Counted from the stretch's first letter, positions 23,269-34,859 are shown. The stretch is 64,000 nucleotides of DNA from Stromatinia cepivora (GCA_014898415.1 RCTD01000001.1:3410001-3474000); one strand, 5' to 3'. Translations and numbers: made by a program. The notes: a model not told the origin generated them from the letters alone.

Positions 23269-24530
23269 GGATTTGACTTCTTCAATTACTGTTTGGGTGA
23301 TCGCTCCAGAGCAGGTAGAATCCAGATAATAGTGTGAGAGAGTTGGGGTATCAAGGCTTAATACGTGGCTAGCTCATAGACATATGGTTATATAACTCTT
23401 TGTAGTTAGATATAAGAAAGAGCTCCACTCCTTTCTTTTTAGAATAATCAATCGTTTTCTATTAATCTTTTTGTCTACCATTTGTGTACAATCTAAACCA
23501 TTGTTTAATTTACTAGTTCTACTATTTGAAGTCTCTACAATGTAATCTAATCAGTTCCAATCCCTATTCCCCCTTGCAGCGTGCTATCGGACGCATGTAT
23601 CTCGACCTACCTCTTTCACAATGGGAGAACGTGGCAGCTTGAGATAGGAGAGCTAAGTATAGCCATAGGATAATATAGTTTGCAAACATGTTAAAGGGCT
23701 GGAAATTATCTGATCAAAACACAAGTAACGGTTTCCTTCACTGACATGCATATCTACCAAAGATAGAGCTCCTGTTATATGGGCTGTCATTTCCATATTT
23801 CAGTCTTCATTCCGTCCGTAAACTCACTCACTCTTCCAGGACATTTTGTGCCTCATTTCATGGCAGTGCTTTTGGCCTTAAAATAAATATTTCTTCCCGT
23901 ACCTTCGAACACAACATTGACACCAACACTGAGATATATGGCACGTTTCAGAAGCACAATATAAATAGAAATATGCTATTCAGCGCGTTGATGAGGATGC
24001 ATGGTTGTGAAGGAATGGCAAGTGACAGCGAAAAGCATATGTTCCACTAGACAAGTAAGAGCCAGAACAAATAACCTAAACAGTACTACTTTGTCTAATA
24101 TTGTCCTGTTTGTGAATCAATCACACCAGAAAAGTTTAAACGTACAGTTTATTAGGAAATTCAACGATTTAATTGTTTCCGGTGTAGGGATAGATCAAAA
24201 ACAAGTACTCTCCTTATCCCACGGTCATTTGCTTCTACTCTTAACGTTCGTACAGGCTTGGAATCCTGGTAGGATCAGGGTACTGACCAGTAGGTTTATA
24301 TTTGAGATACAAACTGCGGTGTTTTTGTGCGCGGGGGCCGCGGAGTATATTTTCTTGGTTGGTATAGGGGATTGGAGCATATTAAGAGGCAATTAAAGGA
24401 TAATTAATGAGCGACGGAAAGAGTATGACGCCGATGGGCCAGGTCAGAACCGAGCTGCGATCAGAAGGAGCTTCCCCGGTCCCATGGAACGTCTTCTCGC
24501 TAGGAGTCGACACAAGCTTCTGTGAAAAAC
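23269..24530. other. Intergenic region, ~1.26 kb
   Basis: AT-rich with no supported gene. A 131-codon plus-strand ORF (24001-24396) has no recognisable domain and odd composition. It may contain remnants of decayed sequence, as on both sides. Confidence 0.4.
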
Positions 24531-25217
24531 ATGGGGAAGAACAAAACTAATCAAGTTGGAGACGTCGTGGACAGCGAAGGCAACTCCATTCCCATCAAGG
24601 CCGTCAAGCTAGCAACTTCAAACTCAACAAGTGTACTCGGCAGGTCTCCACCAGCGAATCCTGATGATTATGCGGATTAAATCTTTGCACTTGTCTGGTC
24701 TGGAGGGGATGATTCATGCAATGATAATTGCACCGAGATGTATTACACAACGGCGCAAGGCCCCTGTCGACACACCGGAAGTGGACAAGAAAACATGGCT
24801 CACGAGGCATAAATTGACACAGGCTGTGGTATATATTCCTACTCAATTTTTGGTACTACACAGCCAATAGCGATACCAGCGCCACCACCGCCTCTTTCTC
24901 CACCAAGACCTAAGAAGACCACCAGCTGCACTGATCATTTACAATACGTACCATTTACACTCGAGGAAGCAACAGATTCAATTTCTAAATTTTGCGCTGC
25001 AGATCTCTCTAAGCCAGTGGCAGATGGATATGTGCTGAAGGATGTTAAGCTTGAGCTTCTGGTGGATTGGTCGCAGGATCAAACTGGATGTCAACCCAAA
25101 AATAATCAATTTTTAACCAAGGATGAAGGCACCCAGTACTTCCTTTCTGTGGTGAATGATTTTAGGTTTTTACTCCTCCAGATTTGCGTTGACTTGGCAA
25201 GTTTGACTAACATATGA
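24531..25217 (+). pseudogene. Relic of a secreted cysteine-containing protein
   Basis: One frame carries protein-like content over ~680 bp but is cut by TAA at 24678-24680 and again at 24810-24812. The stretches between read as real protein: GNSIPIKAVKLATSN, then WSGGDDSCNDNC and GPCRHTGSGQENMA, then DTGCGIYSYSIFGTTQP, a Pro-rich linker (IPAPPPPLSPPRPKKTT), and a C-terminal part with VDWSQDQTGCQPKN and TQYFLSVVND. The Cys spacing and Pro linker suggest the C-terminal part of an extracellular enzyme, perhaps of the class V chitinase-like type, but I cannot name the family with confidence. Two nonsense codons in one continuous frame and no credible start make a pseudogene the best reading. Confidence 0.5.
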
Positions 25218-25933
25218 GTTGCTAGGCGATATAAATACAAGGACGACAAAATATGGCTCTAGACCTTTGGTTTGGTCAAGTCCAAGAGGCTGTATAGAGT
25301 TTTTCATTTTTGGTGATACAGTCGAGTAGATAATACTGGAAGAAAAGAAAGAAAGGATCGGAAGATAGGTATTCAAACATTTTCATTTGCGAGCTATTCA
25401 TTAAGACAAAATTTCAGTAGATATAACCTTAGATGCTTCACAATGCCAATTTTATTCAACACGACAGTTATCCTTTTTATTTCCCAAACAATTTTGCCCA
25501 CATCTTGTCCCAACTGTTGGCGTTGGCATGTCGAGGATGCATTATTCTTATCAGAGCAGTAGAAAACTGGACGATAAAAACTGATTTTCCTCAGTTGTGT
25601 TAATTAAGGAGATGTAAATGCGATACTATAGCTCCAATATTAATAACGCGGAAGCTATAAAAGTAGGCCAACGTTCACCCTTTAACCTTATACCCACCGA
25701 TTATCAATTATACAGCTCATATCTTTTCGGACTTCGATCATCATCAATACCATACAAAGATAAGTAGATTGCTCGAAGCTGTAATAATTCCGGACCAGCA
25801 GTTGGACTTTGCTTTGATTTGTCAAAACTCAGATTCCAACAGTTGGATGACTTCGTAGCAAAAGTTTTCCATCCAATAAGAGTACATCCCGAATCTAACT
25901 TCAATTCAATCACAAGCTCAATCAAAGCCAAGA
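25218..25933. other. Intergenic region, ~0.7 kb
   Basis: No supported gene. A 90-codon minus-strand ORF (25704-25976) overlaps the start of the transporter relic and is regarded as chance. Confidence 0.4.
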
Positions 25934-27269
25934 ATGGATAGTACGATACTTGATATTTCGTTACAGGAAGAAGCATCGGGAACGAGGTTGAACTAAAATA
26001 TTGCCAGAGTCTCTGAAAAGCCAGAAGCGGATGAAGCTCAAGTGACGTCTGAGCTTCAGGAAAATGATGAGAATGTTGTTGATTTTGAGGATAATGATTC
26101 AGAAGATCCTCTCAATTGGCCTTTGTGGCGCAAATGGTCAATTGTTAGTTGTACAGCGTTGATGTACTTGTTGTGGTATGTTGATATCTTCTTTTCACTC
26201 GATTATCTCCTCCCATGCGACTTGACTTTTGATATTTCTGGATGCTTTCAATCATATTATGTCTAATCCCTAACTCATAGCAATCTCGGCACCATCACAA
26301 TTGTACCAGCCGTACCACGAGTAATGGAAGAGTTCCACTTCACAAACCAATTGTACTCAACATTGCTCGTGTCAATCTGGGAACTCGGTGAAGTCTTCGG
26401 ACCATTCTTAATAGGACCACTTTCCGAAATATACGGTCGAATGCCCGTGTACCATGGTGGCAATATCCTCTTCATTCTATGTCCTACAGGAGGAGCATTG
26501 AGTACCAATATGTCCATGCTCATCGGTTTCCGATTTCTGACTGGATTCGTTGTGGCCTCAGTGACTTTGGGACCGAGTATTGTCGGAGATCTTTTCAGGA
26601 AAGAAGATAGAGGGACCGCTATGTCGGTAGCTATTGCCTTTCCACTATTAGGACCATTTGCTGGACCAGTAGTCGGTTCTTATATCATCGAAGCAAAGGG
26701 ATCTCGGTGGACTATTTGGATCGTTGTCATTGCCGTCGGAGCAGTTACGTGTTTTGGGTTTGTTGTGTTTCGGGAAACATACAAGGCGATACTTTTACAG
26801 CGGAAAACCGAACGCTTGTGCAAGATCACAGGGAACGAGAGTCTGAGATCGAAGTATGATAGTCCGGAAAAACATACGAATTGGAGGAAATCTCTGGTGC
26901 GGCCAATCAAAATGTTGTTCTTCTCGCCAATCGTTTTCATCATATCTTTCTTTACGGCGCTTGTTTATGGTATATCCTACCTCATCCTTACAACACTTAC
27001 GCCAATCCTGGAAAATAATTACGGATTTGGACAAGGTCCTGTGGGACTTGCATTCTTAGGAAGAGGTACGTACCCCCACCTCATTAGGCAGCAGAATAAC
27101 AAAACTAACTTCTACAGCTGCTGGAAATGTCATCGGTATGATTCTGTATGGGGTCTTCTCCGATCGATACATCAAATACAAAAAGTCCCAAGAAGGCTAT
27201 CTCAAACCCGAACATCGAATCTCAATATTTGGGCTGGTCATTCTCGTCCCCTGTTCCACCGACTCTTGA
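25934..27269 (+). pseudogene. Truncated MFS multidrug transporter (DHA1-like)
   Basis: The N-terminal half of a DHA1-type drug:H+ antiporter is clear: DPLNWPLWRKW, NLGTITIVPAVPRVMEEF, GPLSEIYGRMPVYHGGN (the loop 2-3 signature), RFLTGFVVASVTLGPSIVGD, then the cytoplasmic loop, LVYGISYLILTTLTPI and NVIGMILYGVFSDRYIKYK. Introns at 26176-26280 and 27066-27117 join in frame. The frame stops at 27267-27269, after about seven or eight membrane segments, and no frame downstream supplies the rest. At the 5' end, ATG 25934 opens a frame that hits TAA after 20 codons. Reaching the main frame would need a 21-bp intron, too short to splice. Relatives normally have ~500 residues and 12 segments. Probably inactive. 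Confidence 0.65.
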
Positions 27270-28162
27270 TATCTTTCTCATCTCTCCACTCTCTGATTCT
27301 TCATCTATCATTTCGCCAACATGGACCTCTACATTCTTCCCCACGAACTCTGCTCCTCCTCAATATTTTGGGAAACTTACGCCAATAGTAGGTCTTGATA
27401 CAACAGTGAATTCTTTACCATGCCCTGGAAATGGTGTGTTGAGTTTTGTATTTAGGTTTGCGGGGGGGGTTGAAGGAAATAAAGCTGTGTATGAAATTTG
27501 GCCGCAGTATCCTGTGGGTTTATCTGGAGGCTTTCCAATGACGGGTGTTTATTTGACGATGTGTTGATATTGTTATGGGCTCGGGAAGGTATGGAGGTTC
27601 GGACTTGGATGTGGATGTTGTGGTTGTAAATCTGTTGAATGGTGTCAGCGGATTGGCGATTACTTTTTATTCTATATCCCGGACCATGTAGAATACTATT
27701 CACAATTTTAGTGAAATGAGTATTGCTTTGTGCTTTGGACATGAGGGAGGGCTCTTATGGAAGTGATGTTGTATTTATCGTCTTCAATACGGAAGGTGAT
27801 AGATGTATCATTGGGAATACTTCCAAGTCCGATTCATTTAAGCTTGTCGTGAATCTCTTGATAATAAACTGTCACCAGGTGTCTAGTATCAAGATAAAAG
27901 ATTTGTAGAGCGTGATAAAGCACTATTGAAATACATTTACAATATCATCTGAGATCGAAAACTTGCCATTCATTGATAACCCCGGGCATTTGTAGCACAT
28001 AAATTGATGCTGTATATAGGTGACTTACGGAAGTACTTACCTAACCAACACCCATTCACGCTAACAAATCCATTTCCATCCCACCCATGATATTTCCCAC
28101 TCCAAGCCCTTCCATCCACCACAAACCCCCCACAAATCCCATAACCAGAGCCTCTCAACAAA
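27270..28162. other. Intergenic / eroded 3' part of the transporter relic
   Basis: The first ~300 bp keep a long open frame (to ~27567) but do not resemble MFS segments 9-12. The rest, up to the methyltransferase relic, has no supported gene. A G-tract of nine lies at about 27461-27469. Confidence 0.4.
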
Positions 28163-29064
28163 TCATTCAAGCCCCTTTCTCGCCGTGCAAACAATCCTCG
28201 GAATACACAACGCAGCCCCCATCTCGGCCTCCTTCTCCGCGCGTTCAATCAACCCATACCACGTATCCGCCACATCCCTCTTCCCCATTCTCCCCAAACT
28301 CGACGCAAATTCGTCCATCGTCAAAAGATGCTGTTCATTAAACGCTCTAACCAATCTATCCTCATCTCCAAATTTTTGCATCCGCACATCCTGAAACCCT
28401 GCTTCTGTCAAAAACTCGGGGATTTTTAAAGTCCAATCATATCGCCCATTCGCCCAGGACATTTCTCTAATTTTTTCTAGAGCAGGCGCTTTAATATCGG
28501 GAGAGGAAGTGGGAAGTTTAACATGCATGTTAACGCAGTCGAGTTCGTCCCATTGGAGATATCCTGTGCTAATTAGCTATTGGAAATTTTCTAGCTTGGA
28601 GATTTGGTATCGAACCTCCAGGTTTCAACATCCTCAAAAGTTTCTGGATGAACGCTTGATTATTCCCCTCCAAAACCAACACAAGTAACCTCACATGAAC
28701 ATAATCAAATTCCCCCACCATCTCATCCGGTAAATCCGTGAAGATATCCCAATGTCTCATAGAAACATTTTCCGGCAACTAATTTGTATGGGGCGCCTGA
28801 CTTATATCATTATCGAAACCATGAATTTGAGCTTGCGGAAAATCGCGAGCAATGTCTAGTAGCCAAGCTCCTGTTCCAGTTGCCACATCCGCAATTACGG
28901 CATTGGGGGATAATTGGATGGATGGATGGATGTATGACGAATTGAAGAGCTTCTTTCCAGAGATAATATTGTAGATTGAGGCGACAGGCGGCGATATGAC
29001 TACAGTTAAATACGTAGCCGTGGCCATCGGTTAAACTCCAGTCTACTTTTGAGGATTCTGACAT
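28163..29064 (-). pseudogene. Disrupted SAM-dependent methyltransferase (LaeA/UMTA-like)
   Basis: Reading from ATG 29064, the order is HIAACRLNLQYYLWKEALQF, then SAM motif I (NAVIADVATGTGAWLLDIA), FPQAQIHGFDND, MRHWDIFTDLP, FDYVHVRLLVL, LRMLKPGG|YLQWDELDC and a C-terminal GAALCIPRIVCTARKG. This is a class I methyltransferase of the type common in fungal secondary metabolism. An intron at about 28565-28609 (unusual GTTCGA donor) joins KPGG to YLQWDE in frame. Two lesions are visible. A (GGAT)n tract at 28916-28932 has one 4-bp unit too many, shifting the frame just before motif I. A TAG at 28781-28779 stands where relatives have Trp (N-W-L-P-E-N), a TGG-to-TAG change. Everything else is well preserved, so inactivation looks recent. 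Confidence 0.75.
28916..28932. repeat. (GGAT)4 microsatellite causing a frameshift
   Basis: GGATGGATGGATGGATG within the methyltransferase relic. Removing one 4-bp unit would restore one continuous frame across the site, so a slippage expansion is the simplest cause of the break. Confidence 0.7.
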
Positions 29065-29999
29065 GTCGATCAAGAGGATGAATTAGATGGTGCTTCAATG
29101 ATTTCTTGGAGATAAGGAAATGCTGTGTGTGTGTTTGATTTCAGGCAAACTGAATAATCAAGCTCGGAAGGCCAGGTGGAAGATCATAATGAGGGGAAGA
29201 AACCGTGTCTACACGTTTCTGCCCGCTAGTCTGCACTGCGCCACAAGACATATCCTCTGGTCCATTAATATATATATATGAAATGACACGCGATACATTT
29301 TGGTGAATATGGGTGACCCATCGATGACTGCATCGGCCCCATCACCAACCGTTGGTTCCTAGAAACGGAATTTTGGTCCCGAGATAGTTACGCCGCACTA
29401 GCGATTGCATGTACTAATCCCAATCTAATCCACTGTGCATAAGTGTTAACTGTTGGAACACCTGCTCTACTTGACATTGATAACCTCAGATATGAAAATG
29501 ACGTAACGAAAGAATGAAAGAGTGAACCTCATCCCATCAATGATTCCCTGAAGGTTAGATTAATAACTGTGGTAATTTCAAAAGCTAAGTTCTTAATTCG
29601 TTTCCCCTCGATCGAATAGAATACAGATATCAGGTAGCCTCCGGCCCTTTGCCTACCATAATGTCCGTCCAAAGATATCATACAAACACCGGAACCCAAA
29701 AATCCTCCTGTGTCCACAGACGAAGTGCCACACCAACATTCCAGGTCATCGGAGTATATCATTTATTGCGTGTCTAACGAAACACGACGGGAAAGCTTCA
29801 CCAGCCATTTCCGGATTCGAGAAAAAAAAATCGATTTAAGGCAAGAATTCAAACCCTAGCCCTCTCCTCATTGCCAAATTTCGTAATTCCGTACGTTCCA
29901 TCAATCGTTCTAGCGTTGTATCCCCCCCACCCCTACATTATTCATCACAACCCCAAATCCAAATTAGGTGACCACACCTTACTACGCATCAAGCTAACA
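29065..29999. other. Intergenic region, ~0.9 kb
   Basis: Upstream of the methyltransferase relic and downstream of the membrane-protein gene. The minus-strand ORF 29529-29762 has no domain evidence. A (TA)n tract lies near 29270. Confidence 0.4.
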
Positions 30000-30975
30000 T
30001 CAAGTCAACCTCGTCTTTCCATACCCATCACCACTCAATTCCCCCACAGGGCAAGACACAGGCATTTCAAATTTATGCTCCGGAGCATACATTTCAAAAG
30101 CCACCGGTTCCTGAGGATGAATCTGCGAATAATCCGTCGACGATACAGCCGCTATCATTTTTTCATTCATATTCACATCTGATGGATAAACCGTGTAATC
30201 CGTTTCCTTTGCTTGTCGTTTTCGGCGCCAGAAGAAAAAGCCTGCTGCTAATGCCAAGAGAGCTATTATTGCGATACCGATGCCAATTCCTGCTTTTGCT
30301 CCACCTGAAAGACCACCCGTCGGTGTATTATTACTATTCGAATTGGCGGCTGAATTTGGAGATGTAGTGTTGGAGCTAGCATCGGAAGAAACAGTCGAAC
30401 TTGATGCAGCGGTCGTAGTTGCAGCACTACCATCCGACGAAGTAGTTGGAGTCGATGTCGCCGTCGTTGAAGTCGTAGTTGACGTCGTCGCCGAATCCAA
30501 TCCCAAAGTTATAGGCATCGCACGTTTAGTCTGCTCGACGGTGAAATGCGGACTATTCGCACCTAAACCACCCGAGGAGTTTGGTTTCAGATCAAACCAA
30601 CACGGAGATCCACCGAGCCATCTGAAGTTTATGGGTGCAGTACCATTATAGGCTTTGACTGTAGTTTGGCTTTCTACGAGATGAACTATGAGTAAGTCTC
30701 CATGTCCCTTCCACATAACGTTATTTAATGGAATTTTATGATGAGAGCTCACCGGTAATTAATGGAGCCGTAAGATCCGAAGCATTTTGGCAGAAAATCC
30801 AAAGTTCAGGTTCGGGGAATAGAGATGTGTAGGTTACGTTAATCGTATCAAGATAGTTGACCGTGAGATTTTTCGGTGGATAAAGAAACACAACTCCATG
30901 GTCATCGGCGACAGCATATCCTAAGCTCCACCACAAGGAAAGAAACGTGAAGACGTGATGGCGTGAGCGATGCAT
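30000..30975 (-). CDS. Single-pass type I membrane protein with Ser/Thr stalk
   Basis: Exons 30975-30753 and 30673-30000 encode 298 residues; the 79-bp intron has phase 1. A signal peptide (about 1-23, FLSLWWSLGYAVA) precedes an ectodomain with several N-x-T/S sites (KNLTVNY, TINVTYTS, QNASD, YNGTAP) and a conserved-looking FRWLGGSPCWFDL block. A Ser/Thr/Asn-rich stalk of ~70 residues follows, then one membrane helix (AGIGIGIAIIALLALAAGFF), a basic stop-transfer sequence RRKRQ, and a ~60-residue cytosolic tail with Tyr and Pro. This layout resembles Mid2/Wsc-type wall stress sensors, though no WSC cysteine domain is present. Cell-surface location is well supported; sensing is inference. Confidence 0.75.
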
Positions 30976-31689
30976 CCTGATGATTGCAAAGATTCGACGT
31001 CCTAGTTTAAGTTTTACTGAGGATCAAAATCATTCCAAAATTCCATGTCGGATACGTGAAAGATTTGAATCTCGTGGGAAATGTTGCACGAGGGTATGAG
31101 CCTCATAGATTCGAAGGCTAGGCCTATGCCCAGACCAGATAGATGGGATATATGGGATCCCTTCCTTGCTGCCATGGAAATTTCATCTAAAATAGTGGAG
31201 ATCTGATACTTCATCCTCCTGTCAACTTTCTTCATGAGGAAAAGAACGATAAGCATATCCATATCCATCCCGCGAAGATGGGTTCTTGATTGGTTTAGCG
31301 AATTTCATTTTGGGGTATTTTTACACAAAGAGTGGGATAATGCATGGTTAGCTATTTTCTAATTGGCTGGTACCAACTCAGCCAAGTCAACCTTTTTAGC
31401 TTTCCGAAATTAAGCTTATTCCTTCCACATCCCCCTGCATCACTTCATCGTCTCATGTAAGATTTATGTTTCGAAGGGTTGCACCGCCTCAAAATTAAAA
31501 CTTGTATGAATCCCTCGTTTCTCAGGATAAGACTTAACGAGTCGGCTCCCATATTCTCTGCTTCAAAAGGAAGTGAACACGGGCTCAACAGCACGGACAT
31601 GGTGTTTGTTGGGTCGAAGTGGAGCACATCTCTCATCAAACAGGATTGGATGTTCACCAGCGTTTAAGGATGAAAAGATGGCCAGATTT
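30976..31689. other. Intergenic region, ~0.7 kb
   Basis: Promoter of the membrane-protein gene and 3' flank of the locus to the right. A minus-strand 84-codon ORF (31014-31268) sits close upstream of the membrane-protein gene and lacks supporting content. Confidence 0.4.
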
Positions 31690-32999
31690 TCACGAAGCCC
31701 GCGTTTGCCAAGTCATTGCCGCTAAGGTTGCAACACTTGTGACATAGGCAGCAACTGCTCCTTGGACGTCCTTTTCCGACATTGTCCAACAGATCGCAAA
31801 TGCTATCCCTAAGATTGAGGAAACAATAAACATAACGGTCACAGCCAAGGATGTATTTAATCCTTCCACAAAGTGTAATCCCCAGCCTAGGTTGTCGTTG
31901 AGCCTGTTTGCTTTAAAAGCGATCGGTTCAATCTTCTTGCGGGGGATTCGTTGAAGGTAAAAATTTGAATTGACCTGAGATATTGCAGAACAATTTTGGA
32001 AAAGGTGCAACATGTGCTGTAAACCTATAGGGGGAACCATTTTCGGAGGTGGTGGGGGTGCGAAGTCATATTCATCCGTTGTCGGTGGAATATCATTGGG
32101 TTTGATATGATCAACACCGTCATCCGGGCATGCTTCGAACTACGCAAAGTCAGCAAAAGTCATATAACACGTTATTTTAGTTGAGATAAATTCGTCAGGC
32201 GTTGAATAGCCGATCTGCAAGAACCATTACATGTCGCTGCTCAAGTTCTAGACGAACACTTCGCCGATATTTTCCAGTTATTGAAAAAAGTGACCGTCAT
32301 GTTCAACCGCATTCGAAGAAAAAAATACGGGGACTTCTAGACAAGCGAAATACCATGAAATTTCTACCAGGAACGGGGAGATCATACACCTATAAACTCG
32401 ATTTTCTCCAGTTTGATGATCAACCAATCTTTCCACGTCTTTTCCTCAGAATAGGCGTGTTTGAGAGCTTTAAAGAACGTTTTGTCGGTTAAGGGATTTT
32501 GTTCGTCGTCCTTACAAACATGAAGTGGCTTCAGGTAGGTTGCATATGGTCTTTTCTTCATGCATAAATGAAGCCAGCGGCATTCATCGGCAGGGAGGCA
32601 TACTAGGATTTTTTGAGAATTCGATTTCACAAATGTTGGTAGGGACGTCTGGCGAATTCTGGAAAATTTTCCGGAGATGAGATTCAGGCCGTTTTGGAGC
32701 TTTCTAGGAACCCAATTGTTCGTCCTCGCTGGTTGGCTTGTTATCTGGGCTTGGGTTATGTAGCCTGCTTGCATCAATTCTTTTGCGAACTCTACAATCG
32801 CACCCTCCTGGCCTGGCAACTCGGTGAAATCATCATACGAGGTACGTCCGCATTTCTACTCAATACAGTGTTAGCGTGAAGTTAAAGCCTTAAGTATACA
32901 TTTATATAGGATTATTCTTACACATGTCCAAATCATGCGCCGAGTGCCCCTTTGTAGATCGGAGTTTCTACCGAATACTCTCTTCAGGCTAGAAATCAT
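31690..32999 (-). CDS. Fungus-specific two-TM protein with zinc-ribbon-like motif (C-terminal part of a larger family)
   Basis: Exons 32999-32922, 32855-32388 and 32139-31690 form an open 331-residue model with introns of 66 and 248 bp. The N-terminus has MIWTC|KCGRTSYDDFTEL, where the intron separates the Cys pair. The C-terminal part has IGLQHMLHLFQNC, YLQRIPRKK, NLGWGLHFVEGLN and two hydrophobic stretches around SEKDVQGAVAAY (VTVMFIVSSILGIAFAICW and YVTSVATLAAMTW). This block is a known C-terminal module of long fungus-specific proteins of unknown function, in which it usually follows the sequence found in the adjacent upstream ORFs. So this may be the 3' end of one disrupted gene spanning to 34859. 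The start ATG overlaps the end of the upstream frame, which supports that view. Confidence 0.55.
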
Positions 33000-34859
33000 T
33001 CTGTCCTTGATAATAATTGTGTGAAGGCGATTTTGCTAGATCAGAATATAGTGTTTCGAATATGATCTGGGGCCCTTCGCTCTGATGCTTGTTATTGCGC
33101 TTGCGGTTCTTTGACAAATATTCTCTATTCTTGTTGATACCAGACGTTATAGACTTGTCGATCTTTTTAGATCGAATTTCCGAATCGTCTAGAGGCGAAG
33201 ATGAAGATGAAGGTATCAAGCGTCTAAAGAGTCTTTCGGATCTTTTCCTGCCTATAACATCCACTTCCAACTTTGGGCTTTGTTCGAATTGTTCTTGGGA
33301 GAATAACTGAGATTCATGCTGGTATACGCGTCTCCACGTTTTCAGAGCATAATTTATGCAGACGCTCGCCTCCGAAGGAGAATATATAACCCAGAAGTAT
33401 TCTCTATAACCCATACATATTAGGTGATCTATACGGTGCCAATCCAGCACTTCCCATGGGTTCTTTTTGATCACACGAAGAGATGGAGGCTGCTGAAAAA
33501 CTTGCAACAGCAAAATGAATCTGGGTTTCCTATTCGAAGGCAGCCATGAGGTACGCTCAACGTCAAAATTGGGTGTATCAACGAAACTATTGAATGTGTC
33601 ATGGTAGTCAATGTCGAAAAAAGCGGGATGCTGGAAGAAGTTGATTTTACCGTATTTTCTATCAAGTGACGAAGATTTCTTAGCCTCCGCATATAATGTG
33701 ACCTTGTTCAAAGAGGGTGTTCATACCTATCGCGCCACAATAGTTCGTGGACATAAATTCCGCAGATTTCCAAAAGATACTCAATTGGAAAAGCCTGAGC
33801 ATTTTGCACATTGTAGAAGAGCAAAAAAGGATGAAGAGAACCTGAAATACGGATTGGAAGTGGTGGATCAGCAACCCGGCGTAGAGCATTGTTCATCCGG
33901 AGAATATGATCTGACATCAGTAGAGGTTTTGGAATAGATGCCTCTTCATGTATTGCCTGTATGGAGCCGGTCGTCGATCCCCGGTACCCGATATCCATGC
34001 TGTGTTTGAAGAATTTTTTGAGAGGCACACCAAACCTATGAGCAAGATAACCACCCGATTGAATCAAGGAAATTGCGTCGAAGACCCAAATGACGGCTTC
34101 GTCTTCAATTTCGAGAGGAGCGTGTCCCATCTTGTCAACGGTGAAAAATAAAATCTCTAAGTTGTACGGAGAATGATGTCCATGTTGCCTTTTCACCAAG
34201 AATATGACTTGTGTTTTGTCCATATAATCACGGAAAATGTTACTCTGGCAAGTTGGAAGCGATCGTGAAATATCATTAGCCTCCTGGCGCATTTCGTCAC
34301 AGCCGCCGCGGGCTGCAATATCTAAAGGCCCTACGTTCCCAGCCCATGGTTCGGCCAGGAAACTGGATCTAGCAGAGAACGGTGTCCGTGGCTCTGAACA
34401 GGGTGGTGTCCACCATGGCTCTTCTGGTGGAAAAGCTGCGGGTAATTGAAACCTTTCCAAGAAGTGGGTAACAACTCCCCAAAGCACTGACGATGATTCT
34501 TCTTCGGCGTCAGGAGTAGCAGGTCGCGGACGCAATTCTAATTGTTCCCCCTTCTCTTGATTTCCTCCAACCGAAGAACTGCTATTGCGATAATTTCGTA
34601 ATCTAGATGGCGACTTCAAATCCTCTAGATTGAAGTCGGACATGAAAGCAGAGGCGGGCGGAACATCACCGTCAAATAAATTCCACCCAGCGGACTCAGA
34701 AGGATGGGTTCTCGACGACACCTCTTTCGAATTGTCCAGTCCTTCATCGCACGATGCATCGTGAATTTCCTGCAAATTTTCCACATCGGACGATCCATCC
34801 TGAAATTTCGACGACTTCTTCCATACCGGATGCCCTGCATTCACCCTCGATAATCTCAA
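32989..34859 (-). pseudogene. Fungus-specific gene, N-terminal part, frame interrupted
   Basis: Two protein-like frames follow one another. 34859-33708 includes ERFQLPAAFPPEEPWWTPP, GPLDIAARGGCDEM, VIFLVKRQHGHHSPY, EDEAVIWVFDAISLIQSGGY and EICGIYVHELLWRDR. 33711-32989 continues with VTLYAEAKKSSSLDRKYG, INFFQHPAFFDIDYHDTF, DHLICMGYREYFWVIYS and EGPQIIFETLYSDLA. The switch between frames at about 33708-33720 has no usable intron, and the next switch at ~32995 has none either. The first frame has no ATG until residue ~73 (MSDFNLEDL). Two unexplained shifts and a missing start suggest a decaying gene, although assembly error or an unseen small exon cannot be excluded. Function unknown. Confidence 0.5.

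Noticed and set aside
24001..24396. 131-codon plus-strand ORF
   Set aside because: No recognisable motif; composition unlike neighbouring genes; sits in AT-rich DNA.
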